A DNA stretch of 26,440 nt from JAQIBY01 sp964527535 (GTDB lineage: Bacteria > Bacteroidota > Bacteroidia > Bacteroidales > ML635J-15): contig CAZGPW010000236.1 of NCBI GenBank assembly GCA_964527535.1, positions 1-26,440 of the forward strand. Direction: 5' to 3'. The notes under the pieces were generated by a model, which was not told the origin of the DNA, made no database searches, and saw only the letters and a program-made list of their open reading frames with translations. Made by a program: the position numbers and the translations under genes. Position 1 is the stretch's first letter; every line of letters begins with the position of its first letter. Below, in pieces: positions 6,895 to 15,688 of the stretch.

Positions 6895-9800
6895 TTATCG
6901 TATAATCTTCACGACACCACTTTTTTCATATTCAATGCCATAAATATTTTTATAAACACATACCCATGGATATAATCCGGCTGGAAGTAATTTATCGCCT
7001 TTCAAAACATCGCCTTGCATGGTACCATCCCATGCACCTTCACCACAACCTTCACATCCCTCGTCAACATTATAAGTGGTAGTTTTAAAAACTAATTCAC
7101 CCCAACGATCATAAATGTACAATGAAAACTCATTGGGATCAATACCAACACCACAAACTGAGAAGCAATCATTATTTCCATCATGATCCGGGCTAAATGC
7201 TGTAGGAGCATAAAAGGTTAAATGATCTTTGACTTTGATTACTTTGCGGATAGTATCATGGCAACCATAATGGTTAACACCTCGCATTATCACCTCATAT
7301 TCGCCAATTCCTTCATAGGTATGAACGGGATGCCATGTGCTTGAAACAGTAGAATCACCATCACCAAAATACCAGTACATACTGTCTGTATTGTTAGCCA
7401 CAGGATAAAATTCGACTCGTGGGTTTAAGACACTTATTGGCTGGGGTTTTGTATAAAAATCCACATCAGGTTCCGGGTAAACCCTGATCATTTGTGCCTT
7501 GGTCTTTCTTTTCTGACAACCAAATTCATCAGTTATTAATAATGTAACATCATAAAGGCCACTGTTATTATAGACATGGTTAACTTCACTACCAAAGGCA
7601 AAGATATTATCTCCGAAAACCCATTGATATGAATAATCCTCGTTTGGATCAAGCGCATTAAATGTTACAGATGCCGGAGGACAATCGGCATTAATATCCG
7701 AAACAAAATTATTGGATGGTAAATCAAGCACTGTAATATACAATGAATCATAAATTGCAGGTGTTTCACATGCATCTTTTACCTTTATTTTATACCAACC
7801 AGAATACGAGGGAGTAAAATAATAAGGTGATGTAATAATATTATTTCCATTAAGAGTCACTTCATACGGACCACCATTACCACCACTGAGTTCAAATTCC
7901 AGTTTTGTACTTTCACCTCTGCAAACAGAATCATTTTGTGCATAAAAATTCAGTATCTGTAGTTCCGGATATACATTAACGTTGCAGGTTGCTGATGCAG
8001 TACAATTGTTGTCATCTGTTACTACCAGCGTATAAACGGATGTTTCTTCAGGGGACATTGTTACATTATGCCCAAACCATTCAAAACCGTCAGGCCCATA
8101 CCAATGAAAAGTATATGGTGGGGTACCACCAGTTACTGCTGTTGAAAAAGAGGCGCTGCCATCAATACAAATTTGCCTGTTACCGGTTCCTGAAATAATT
8201 ATTTCATCGGGATCAACAAGGTAAGTTGATAATACCATTTGGCATCCATTAGCATCTGTAACGGTTACTTCATGTAATCCAGCGGAAAGGTTGTCAGCAG
8301 AATCTGACTGATGTCCCTGGGTCCAGTGATAAGAATAGGGAGGGACACCACCTTGAACATTTACCCATGCAGAACCATCAGCACTACCCGGGCATAAGGG
8401 ATCTTCGTTGAAAATATATCCAATTAAAGTATCAGGTTCAGTAATGCTATAAGCAGTATCAGCACTACAACCATATTGATCGGTGACCGTTAGTGTATAA
8501 GATCCGGCACAAATATTTGAAAGCGTATTTCCATTGCTGTCCCAGGAGTAATCATAAGGACCAATGCCTCCGCTAACGGATGCAACCACTTCCCCATCAC
8601 AAACACCATGACAATTAACATTTTCGACATCAAGATCAAGAAACATTTGGGGGCTTACCGTTACATTCACAACAGCAGTATCTGAATAACAACCATTGCC
8701 ATCAACAGCATACACATAATATACCGTATCATTGTCCGGGGACACGCTTAAAGTTTGCCCCCCGGGACTAAAAGAAGTACCATTGCCCCAATAAAAAGAA
8801 TAAGGGGAACTGCCCCCCGATGCTGAGGCATCAATATCTGTAGATTCTCCATAACAAATCACAACATCTGAATCGGCAGAAACAGAAATCGGGCCTGGTT
8901 CTGAAACTGTAGCCTGCAGAGATGCTTCACAGCCATTAGCATCAGTAACCGTTAAACCATAAATACCCGCACTAAGGCCTGTTAGGTTTTGTGTGTTATC
9001 GCCGTTGGACCAATTATACGTAAATGGAGCTGTACCACTTGTAACATTTACATAAATTTCCCCATCACTACTGCCGTAACAAGAAACATCAATTGCATTA
9101 TAATTAACATCCGGTCCCGGAATATCATCGATTGTATATGGTCCTTCTTGTGCTAAACAACCACTAGCATCGGTAACTTCAAGTATGTAAGTACCACCAG
9201 GAACATGATTCATGTCCAGGCTTGTACCAACCTGGTTTGAGGAAGCATCGTACCAAATATATGTATAAGGAGGTGTCCCGGCAGAAACCCCAATTCCAGA
9301 TATTGATCCATTGGAGCCTCCACAAGCTGCATCTGTAATACTTATCCCTGAATCATCAATGACCGGGCCACCGATATCATTGACAGTAAAAGGCCCTGCG
9401 TAATCTTCACATCCGTTATCATCAGTTACTGTTAAGGAATATGTGCCTGATGGAATATTTGTTAAATCAATGCTTGTGCCTACCTCTGTCCCGCTATTGT
9501 TTTCCCATGAATATGTGACAGGGGAAGCCCCTCCTGATACAGTGATACCAGTTATAGAACCATCGCTTGCACTACAGTTAGCATCAGTAATATTCACCCC
9601 AGAGGTATTCACAGAAGGGCCAGATGTGCCTGACAAAGTAACAGAAGCTTCCGCAGTACAACCATCATAATCTGTCACGGTAACACTATAATCTCCATTG
9701 GATAAATCCGTTATGGTTTCAACATTGTCACCATTATTCCAACTATAAGTATAAGGTTCTGTTCCCTGATCTGCATTTGCCGTTGCAGAACCATTGGAAT

Positions 9801-10593
9801 CCCCGCAGGTTGGATCGGTTCCGTTAATAGTAACGGTTAAGTCACAAGGATTAGAATCGCAGCTGCCCGCTTCAATGGAAACATCATCAATAAAGTAATA
9901 GGCAAAACACCCTCCTGTTTCCATATCACAAGTAACACCGGTATCATCATAATTCACATCGTTTTCATCCCTGAAATTACCAATGTAAATCCATTCTTCT
10001 CCACCTGTAGCAATAAAGCATTCTTCATGCAAAACCCAGTTAGCCGTATCCGTAAGTTGGCTTCCTGATGTTGCAACGGTTGGATTATAAGGCAATGCCG
10101 TGGTATAGTTTTGGCCGCCGCCAAAGTAATTGATGAATTCATCTGTGATAAGTATTCCGATCTGTTCAACTGAATAGGGAGATTTATCTGCCAGGTTCCA
10201 CCAAAAACGTACTTTATATTCCGTTCCTGCAGTAAGTGGACTGGTTAATTGTATCCTCATATATTCACGGTAATCACCGGCTACGCCTCCCATTGAACCG
10301 TCATAAGCAATGATTCCTCCATAAGCGTCGCCTGTATGCGCATGTTGAAATCCCTGTATGTTATCAGGCACATCCATAGATGGAGCCATTGGGAAAAAGG
10401 ATGTATAACAAGCATTGTAATAATCAGGAGAAGCAGAATCCGGGGTTGCCCAACCCGTTGCATTTTCTAACTCACCTGGCCCCACCGGGCAACTGGAGTA
10501 ATCCTCAAGGCTGTAATTCGGGACAAGATTTTGAGCAAATAAAACAGACCCGGATATAAATGCCACGATAATTATAAAAACAAACTTTCTCAT
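6895..10593 (-). CDS. T9SS type B sorting-domain surface protein with SprB-like repeats
   Basis: A 1232-residue secreted protein. The signal peptide MRKFVFIIIVAFISGSVLFA is cleaved before Q21. Residues about 21-245 form a Cys-containing N-terminal domain of a kind often found in Bacteroidota surface proteins. From about 250 to 930 there are about nine repeats of 65-80 residues, most with the SprB-type pattern GG.xPYxYxW...GxYxLTVTDxxGC and two or three more Ig-like. Two PKD-like domains follow at about 960-1115 (YQWVFGD, YWYFGDGDS). The last 100 residues are a gliding-motility-associated C-terminal domain, with APTAFSPDHDGNND, IYDRWGELVF, WDGTMQG, and the final VVKIIR. This tail directs export through the type IX secretion system. 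The likely role is adhesion or surface coating. It is transcribed alone, with a good -7 box upstream. Confidence 0.88.
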   Translation of the reverse strand: MRKFVFIIIVAFISGSVLFAQNLVPNYSLEDYSSCPVGPGELENATGWATPDSASPDYYNACYTSFFPMAPSMDVPDNIQGFQHAHTGDAYGGIIAYDGSMGGVAGDYREYMRIQLTSPLTAGTEYKVRFWWNLADKSPYSVEQIGILITDEFINYFGGGQNYTTALPYNPTVATSGSQLTDTANWVLHEECFIATGGEEWIYIGNFRDENDVNYDDTGVTCDMETGGCFAYYFIDDVSIEAGSCDSNPCDLTVTINGTDPTCGDSNGSATANADQGTEPYTYSWNNGDNVETITDLSNGDYSVTVTDYDGCTAEASVTLSGTSGPSVNTSGVNITDANCSASDGSITGITVSGGASPVTYSWENNSGTEVGTSIDLTNIPSGTYSLTVTDDNGCEDYAGPFTVNDIGGPVIDDSGISITDAACGGSNGSISGIGVSAGTPPYTYIWYDASSNQVGTSLDMNHVPGGTYILEVTDASGCLAQEGPYTIDDIPGPDVNYNAIDVSCYGSSDGEIYVNVTSGTAPFTYNWSNGDNTQNLTGLSAGIYGLTVTDANGCEASLQATVSEPGPISVSADSDVVICYGESTDIDASASGGSSPYSFYWGNGTSFSPGGQTLSVSPDNDTVYYVYAVDGNGCYSDTAVVNVTVSPQMFLDLDVENVNCHGVCDGEVVASVSGGIGPYDYSWDSNGNTLSNICAGSYTLTVTDQYGCSADTAYSITEPDTLIGYIFNEDPLCPGSADGSAWVNVQGGVPPYSYHWTQGHQSDSADNLSAGLHEVTVTDANGCQMVLSTYLVDPDEIIISGTGNRQICIDGSASFSTAVTGGTPPYTFHWYGPDGFEWFGHNVTMSPEETSVYTLVVTDDNNCTASATCNVNVYPELQILNFYAQNDSVCRGESTKLEFELSGGNGGPYEVTLNGNNIITSPYYFTPSYSGWYKIKVKDACETPAIYDSLYITVLDLPSNNFVSDINADCPPASVTFNALDPNEDYSYQWVFGDNIFAFGSEVNHVYNNSGLYDVTLLITDEFGCQKRKTKAQMIRVYPEPDVDFYTKPQPISVLNPRVEFYPVANNTDSMYWYFGDGDSTVSSTWHPVHTYEGIGEYEVIMRGVNHYGCHDTIRKVIKVKDHLTFYAPTAFSPDHDGNNDCFSVCGVGIDPNEFSLYIYDRWGELVFKTTTYNVDEGCEGCGEGAWDGTMQGDVLKGDKLLPAGLYPWVCVYKNIYGIEYEKSGVVKIIR

Positions 10594-10680
10594 ACGATAT
10601 TAATTATAATCTCACAAAACTCAGTTCAGATAATAAAAAAATGAATCATACTTTTACTTTGTAAATGAGACGTAATCGTT

Positions 10681-10688
10681 CAAAGATA
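10681..10688 (-). promoter_or_regulatory. -7 element of the 1232-residue surface-protein gene
   Basis: Read on the minus strand, TATCTTTG is an exact match to the Bacteroidota TAnnTTTG -7 consensus. It is 88 bp upstream of the ATG at 10593, which implies a 5' leader of about 80 nt. No clear TTG is present at the -33 distance, only T-rich sequence. Confidence 0.5.
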
Positions 10689-11092
10689 GTTGCTTTTTTA
10701 TAAAATAAAAAGATTTTACTACAGTACTTTCAAAACCTTTACACTAATTCCAAGCTTGTTTTGTTGCCATTGTCATTTTTCAAGATGAGAAACATTACAT
10801 GTGAAAATGATTGTTATCACAATACCTGAAAATTTTTATTGACTGGATTACACATGAAATCAATATTAAAATACATGGGAAAATTTGAAAATGCAGAATG
10901 TAAATCCATTTTTGTGCGAGTATAATTTTCAGATATTTAATGGATTAATAAGGCTGAATTAAAAATTCAGAAAACATGGCTGTTATAATAATTTCCCTGT
11001 AGTCGATATAAAAAATCATAAAACGGAAACAAATATATTATAGAGCACATTGAAATATCATTTGAAGCATGAATGATAATCAAATTATTTAT

Positions 11093-11100
11093 TAGTTTTG
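11093..11100 (+). promoter_or_regulatory. -7 element of the nqr operon promoter
   Basis: TAGTTTTG matches the TAnnTTTG consensus and lies 29 bp before the nqrA ATG, implying a short leader of about 20-25 nt. The nearest TTTG upstream (11061-11064) is 28 bp away, farther than the usual spacing, so the -33 half is not convincing. Confidence 0.45.
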
Positions 11101-11129
11101 TTTCATCATAAATTGAAAAACCCATAAAA

Positions 11130-12479
11130 ATGTCAAAACCTGTAAAGATCAGCAGAGGACTTGATATTCCTATTAAGGGGCAAGCAAAACTTACGGAAAA
11201 GGAAACGGAAAAACCTTCACTATACGCATTGAAACCCACAGACTTTCACGGGCTCAGGCCAAAAGTGGTGGCCAAACCCGGGATGCATGTAAAAGCTGGT
11301 TCCGTCGTGTTTTATAATAAATTTCATCCCGATGTAAAATTTTGCTCACCTGTCAGTGGGGAAGTGGTAGATATAATCAGGGGGGAAAAGCGAAAAATCC
11401 TTGAGGTCATCATTAAAAGTGATGGTCAGAATACCAGTGAAAAAATTGATGTACCGGATCTTAACGATGTCCTGGAAGATGATATTAAAAAACTGTTGCT
11501 GCAGGCAGGACTTTGGCCTCTGATTTTGCAACGCCCCTTTGGTGTTATTCCCGGCCCTGCTGATAGCCCTGATGCTGTTTTTGTTTCCCTTTTCAATACT
11601 GCACCACTGGCTCCGGACGTGGATTTTATCATGAAAGACCAGATCAATGACCTTAAAACCGGGGCAGAGGTAATCCATAAACTCACTGGAAAAAATATCC
11701 ATTTTGGCTTGTCTGTTAATTCGAATGACAATTTATACAAAGGTATTCCGCATGCCGAATTTCATTATTTCAAAGGCCCGCATCCTGCCGGAAATGTGGG
11801 GACGCAAATCAATAAAATCAGGCCAATCAATAAAAATGAAATAATCTGGACAATTAAACCTCAGGATTTGGCTGTAATAGGCAGGTTTTTCAGGGAAAAA
11901 ACATTCAACCCGTGGCGGAAAATTGTTTTTGCCGGTTCAGAGTTAAGAGAAGGTTTTTATTCAAAGGTTTTACCCGGCGCTTCATTGAATCATGTCATTG
12001 AGCAAAACCAAATTCAGGATAATGTGCGGGTAATCAGCGGGGATGTGTTGACAGGAAGCAAGCTTGATGACCACGCTTTTCTGGGGTATAACGATGATAT
12101 GATCACGGTGATTCCGGAAGGCAATTATTACGAGATGTTTGGATGGGCCAAACCGGGATTCAATAAATACACTGCGTCACGAAACTACTTTTCATGGATG
12201 ATTCCAGGGAAAAAATACCGGATCGACACAAATTATCATGGAGGGCATCGTGCGTACGTCATGACCGGGGAATATGAAAAAGTGTGTCCGTTTGATATTT
12301 ATCCCGTACACCTCATTAAAGCCTGTATGACAGATGACATCGATAAGATGGAAGAACTGGGGATTTATGAAGTGATTGAAGAAGACCTGGCTTTGTGTGA
12401 GTATGTATGTACATCCAAAACCGAAGTTCAGCAAATATTGAGGGAATCTCTGGATATGTTAAGAAAAGAATTGAGTTAA
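11130..12479 (+). CDS. nqrA: Na+-translocating NADH:quinone reductase subunit A
   Basis: The 449-residue peripheral cytoplasmic subunit of the Na+-NQR complex, which oxidises NADH, reduces quinone and pumps Na+. The N-terminal segment SRGLDIPIKGQ is typical of NqrA, and residues about 35-95 form a barrel-sandwich (lipoyl-like) fold, with PGMHVKAGSVVF and SPVSGEVVDI. The middle carries the RnfC-like FGVIPGP region and the C-terminal region has CPFDIYPVHLIKA. Length is normal for the family. No membrane span or signal peptide is visible, as expected. It is the first gene of a complete nqrABCDEF-apbE run and is followed by nqrB after 19 bp. Confidence 0.95.
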   Translation: MSKPVKISRGLDIPIKGQAKLTEKETEKPSLYALKPTDFHGLRPKVVAKPGMHVKAGSVVFYNKFHPDVKFCSPVSGEVVDIIRGEKRKILEVIIKSDGQNTSEKIDVPDLNDVLEDDIKKLLLQAGLWPLILQRPFGVIPGPADSPDAVFVSLFNTAPLAPDVDFIMKDQINDLKTGAEVIHKLTGKNIHFGLSVNSNDNLYKGIPHAEFHYFKGPHPAGNVGTQINKIRPINKNEIIWTIKPQDLAVIGRFFREKTFNPWRKIVFAGSELREGFYSKVLPGASLNHVIEQNQIQDNVRVISGDVLTGSKLDDHAFLGYNDDMITVIPEGNYYEMFGWAKPGFNKYTASRNYFSWMIPGKKYRIDTNYHGGHRAYVMTGEYEKVCPFDIYPVHLIKACMTDDIDKMEELGIYEVIEEDLALCEYVCTSKTEVQQILRESLDMLRKELS

Positions 12480-12498
12480 TCATGAAAAACCAACAACA

Positions 12499-13671
12499 AT
12501 GAGTAAACTCAGAAAAGTTGTAGATAAGATAAAACCGCATTTTGAGAAAGGAGGAAAGTTCTACAAGCTGCATTCTACCTTTGATGCATTTGAAACTTTC
12601 CTGTTTGTCCCAAATAAAACCACAAAAACAGGGGCCCATATCCGCGATGCCAACGACATGAAACGTAGCATGATAATTGTAGTGGTAGCCCTTATTCCTG
12701 CTCTTTTGTTTGGGATCTGGAACACCGGATACCAGCATTTTCTTGCCCTGGGAGAAACCCCTGAATTCTGGCCGTCAGTATGGTATGGGTTTCTGAAAGT
12801 ATTTCCCATTGTCGTGGTATCGTATGTGGTAGGCCTTGCCATTGAATTTATGTTTGCCCAGATAAGAAAACACGAGGTAAATGAAGGGTTTTTAGTAACA
12901 GGAATGTTGATTCCGCTTGTCATGCCGCCCGATGTCCCGTTGTGGATGGTGGCCGTGGCAACTGCTTTTGCTGTTATTATTGGCAAAGAAGTATTTGGAG
13001 GTACAGGGATGAACATCTTAAATCCGGCACTGACAGCACGTGCTTTCCTGTTTTTTGCTTATCCTGCCTGGATGTCAGGTGATAAAGTGTGGGTTGGTGG
13101 CATGGTGGATGGCCAAACCCTGGATGCCTACAGCGGGGCCACACCACTGGCACAAGCAACACAAGGCAGCATTGACTTTACCCTTGGAAATAGCAATAAC
13201 ATTGACCTTATGGATATGATTACCGGAACCATCCCTGGTAGCATTGGTGAAACATCTAAAATTGCCATCCTCCTTGGGGCTGTGATATTGCTGTTTACCG
13301 GGTTAGGCAGTTGGCGCATTATGCTGTCGATGTTGTTGGGCGGCTTGTCAATGGGGATTATTTTCAACCTTGTGGGTGGCAATCCGTTTATGGAGATACC
13401 CTTCTGGGAACACCTGCTGATAGGATCATTTATGTTCGGCATGGTGTTTATGGCTACTGACCCTGTGACAGCAGCACAAACCAACCGGGGAAAGTGGGTT
13501 TACGGTTTTTTGATTGGTTTGCTTGCCATCCTTATCCGTGTGGTAAATCCGGCCTATCCCGAAGGAACCATGCTGGCTATTTTGCTGATGAATGTGTTTG
13601 CACCTCTGATTGACCATTACGTGGTGCAGGCCAATATTAAAAAACGGAAAAAAAGACTTAAAACTGCCTGA
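12499..13671 (+). CDS. nqrB: Na+-translocating NADH:quinone reductase subunit B
   Basis: A 390-residue polytopic inner-membrane subunit with about ten hydrophobic spans, the central channel-type protein of Na+-NQR. The covalent FMN acceptor motif YSGATPLA is visible, with T215 corresponding to the flavinylated threonine of Vibrio NqrB (T236). The stretch GGTGMNILNPALTARAFLFF (about 167-186) is also characteristic. The modification would be made by the ApbE encoded at the end of this operon. nqrC follows after 2 bp, indicating translational coupling. Confidence 0.96.
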   Translation: MSKLRKVVDKIKPHFEKGGKFYKLHSTFDAFETFLFVPNKTTKTGAHIRDANDMKRSMIIVVVALIPALLFGIWNTGYQHFLALGETPEFWPSVWYGFLKVFPIVVVSYVVGLAIEFMFAQIRKHEVNEGFLVTGMLIPLVMPPDVPLWMVAVATAFAVIIGKEVFGGTGMNILNPALTARAFLFFAYPAWMSGDKVWVGGMVDGQTLDAYSGATPLAQATQGSIDFTLGNSNNIDLMDMITGTIPGSIGETSKIAILLGAVILLFTGLGSWRIMLSMLLGGLSMGIIFNLVGGNPFMEIPFWEHLLIGSFMFGMVFMATDPVTAAQTNRGKWVYGFLIGLLAILIRVVNPAYPEGTMLAILLMNVFAPLIDHYVVQANIKKRKKRLKTA

Positions 13672-13673
13672 TT

Positions 13674-14393
13674 ATGGACAAAAACAGTAACACATACATT
13701 TTTCTTTTTGCCATCATCATGATCGTGATTGTAGCGGTGGTGTTGTCGGTTATTTCTACACAGCTGCAGCCTTTGCAGGACAGAAATGTTAAAGTGCAAA
13801 AGATGCAGGATATCCTTGCTGCAATGTGTGTTGAAACAACATCTGAAGACGCTGTGGCCGATTTTGAAAAATACATCACAAACAGCCTGGTGGTGAACGA
13901 TGAAGGGGAAACCATCGACAGCGTCAAAGCTTTTAATGTTGATATGAAAAAAGAACTGGCAAAGAACCCGGATCAACGAAATTTACCGCTTTTCATCGGG
14001 AAAACCGAAAAGGGCGAATCAAAGTACATCATTCCCCTGAGGGGAAAAGGATTGTGGGGCCCCATCTGGGGATATATCGCACTGAATGATGACTATAATA
14101 CCATTTTTGGAGCCAGTTTTTCCCATGATGCCGAAACCCCCGGTCTTGGTGCAGAAATCAATACATCAAGCTTTGAAAACCAGTTCAGGGGAAAACAAAT
14201 ATTGAATCAACGCAATGAGTTTGTGTCGGTGGATGTTGTGAAAGGAGGCGCTCCCGAAGATGACATCAATGCCGTGGACGCCATTACAGGAGGCACAATT
14301 ACAAGCCACGGCCTGAGAGACATGCTGAAAAATCGCATAAAACCATACATGAGTTATTTCGATAAACAAACATCAAAATCCATAGGAGAATAA
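13674..14393 (+). CDS. nqrC: Na+-translocating NADH:quinone reductase subunit C
   Basis: 239 residues with one N-terminal membrane span (about 8-28) and a periplasmic FMN-binding domain. The flavinylation motif near the C-terminus reads ITGGTITS (about 204-211), with T208 the predicted FMN-carrying threonine. It has TGGT where the Vibrio consensus is SGAT, and this spelling looks like the Bacteroidota variant rather than a defect. The segment HDAETPGLGAEI (about 151-162) is strongly conserved in NqrC/RnfG. It sits 2 bp after nqrB and 3 bp before nqrD. Confidence 0.95.
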   Translation: MDKNSNTYIFLFAIIMIVIVAVVLSVISTQLQPLQDRNVKVQKMQDILAAMCVETTSEDAVADFEKYITNSLVVNDEGETIDSVKAFNVDMKKELAKNPDQRNLPLFIGKTEKGESKYIIPLRGKGLWGPIWGYIALNDDYNTIFGASFSHDAETPGLGAEINTSSFENQFRGKQILNQRNEFVSVDVVKGGAPEDDINAVDAITGGTITSHGLRDMLKNRIKPYMSYFDKQTSKSIGE

Positions 14394-14396
14394 ACC

Positions 14397-15044
14397 ATGA
14401 GCAAAATGAAAGACCCCTTATTTTCCGCAACAAACATGCAACTGCTTAAAGAGCCGTTGAACAAGAACAATCCGATCACAGTTCAGGTGCTGGGGATTTG
14501 TTCGGCGCTGGCCATCACCGTGCAGCTTAAACCCTCTGTCATAATGGCGTTGAGTGTTGTTTTTGTGATGGGATTCAGCAACCTTATCGTATCTCTGCTG
14601 AGGAAAACCATCCCGGTAAGGATACGGATTATTTTGCAACTTATGGTCATTGCTTCACTGGTTGTCATCGTTGACCAGGTACTCAAAGCATATATGTTTG
14701 ATGTAAGTAAACAACTTTCGGTTTTTGTCGGGCTCATCATCACCAATTGCATCATCATGGGAAGGCTTGAGGCGTTTGCATTGAAAAACAAACCTTGGCC
14801 ATCCCTGCTCGACGGACTGGGGAATGCTGCAGGTTACGGTGTAATCCTTGTAATTGTCGGCTTTTTCCGTGAACTGTTTGGCTCAGGTACCATCTGGGGA
14901 TATCAGGTGGTTCCCGAAGGGGTTTACGGCATAGGTTATGAAAACAACGGCCTGTTTATTCTGCCCCCAATGGCATTGATCATTGTTGGAATTATTATAT
15001 GGATACAACGTTATAGAAATCGTGAACTCATCGAAGAAAAATAA
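14397..15044 (+). CDS. nqrD: Na+-translocating NADH:quinone reductase subunit D
   Basis: A 215-residue hydrophobic subunit with about six membrane spans, pseudosymmetric with NqrE. C35 (LGICSALA) and C118 (ITNCIIMGRLEAFA) are in the positions of the cysteines that, with those of NqrE, hold the membrane-embedded [2Fe-2S] cluster in Vibrio cholerae NQR. The region VGFFRELFGSGTIWGYQV is typical of NqrD. It lies between nqrC and nqrE with gaps of 3 and 5 bp. Confidence 0.95.
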   Translation: MSKMKDPLFSATNMQLLKEPLNKNNPITVQVLGICSALAITVQLKPSVIMALSVVFVMGFSNLIVSLLRKTIPVRIRIILQLMVIASLVVIVDQVLKAYMFDVSKQLSVFVGLIITNCIIMGRLEAFALKNKPWPSLLDGLGNAAGYGVILVIVGFFRELFGSGTIWGYQVVPEGVYGIGYENNGLFILPPMALIIVGIIIWIQRYRNRELIEEK

Positions 15045-15049
15045 TCGCC

Positions 15050-15667
15050 ATGGAACATTTATTTAACATATTTGTCAAATCGATTTTTGTTGAGAACATG
15101 GTGTTTGCCTATTTCCTGGGCATGTGTTCTTACCTGGCTGTTTCAAAAACAGTTAAAACCTCTGTAGGGCTTGGAATTGCTGTGATATTTGTGTTGGGCA
15201 TCACCGTGCCAATCAACTACCTGATACAAAATTACTTTTTGGTTGATGGCGCACTGGCATGGATAAGCCCCGAACTTGCAGATGTAAACCTCGGGTTTTT
15301 AAGGTTTATCATTTTCATTGCCGTGATTGCCTCTATGGTACAACTGGTGGAAATGGTAATTGAAAAATTTTCGCCTACACTGTATGCCAACCTCGGTATA
15401 TTTTTACCACTGATTGCTGTCAACTGCGCCATATTGGGTGGCTCTCTGTTTATGGCCGAACGGGCATACAACACCATTGCCGAAGCAACCACATACGGCT
15501 TAGGTTCAGGTGTGGGATGGTTTCTCGCTATCGTGGGCATCGCTGCAATACGTGAAAAAATTAAATATTCCAATGTGCCGGCTCCATTGAGAGGCCTAGG
15601 CATTACATTTATCATTACCGGCCTGATGGGAATTGCTTTTATGGGCTTTATGGGAATTGAGTTGTAA
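15050..15667 (+). CDS. nqrE: Na+-translocating NADH:quinone reductase subunit E
   Basis: A 205-residue subunit with about six membrane spans, the partner of NqrD. The N-terminus MEHLFNIFVKSIFVENMVFA is characteristic. C26 (LGMCSYLA) and C126 (AVNCAILGG) match the cluster-ligand cysteines. Length is normal and nothing is missing. nqrF follows after 21 bp. Confidence 0.96.
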   Translation: MEHLFNIFVKSIFVENMVFAYFLGMCSYLAVSKTVKTSVGLGIAVIFVLGITVPINYLIQNYFLVDGALAWISPELADVNLGFLRFIIFIAVIASMVQLVEMVIEKFSPTLYANLGIFLPLIAVNCAILGGSLFMAERAYNTIAEATTYGLGSGVGWFLAIVGIAAIREKIKYSNVPAPLRGLGITFIITGLMGIAFMGFMGIEL

Positions 15668-15688
15668 TCTCAAAAAACAAACTGAATT

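Larger units (their letters stand above)
10594..11129. other. Divergent intergenic region
   Basis: This 536-bp AT-rich region separates the start of the surface-protein gene from the start of nqrA. It holds the two promoters listed separately. Otherwise only a small hairpin, ctgaatt/aattcag at 10954-10970, is seen. No gene or RNA was recognised. Confidence 0.6.

Noticed and set aside
12561..13016. 151-codon open frame antisense to nqrB
   Set aside because: It is opposite a gene with intact functional motifs, and its composition follows from the complementary codons.
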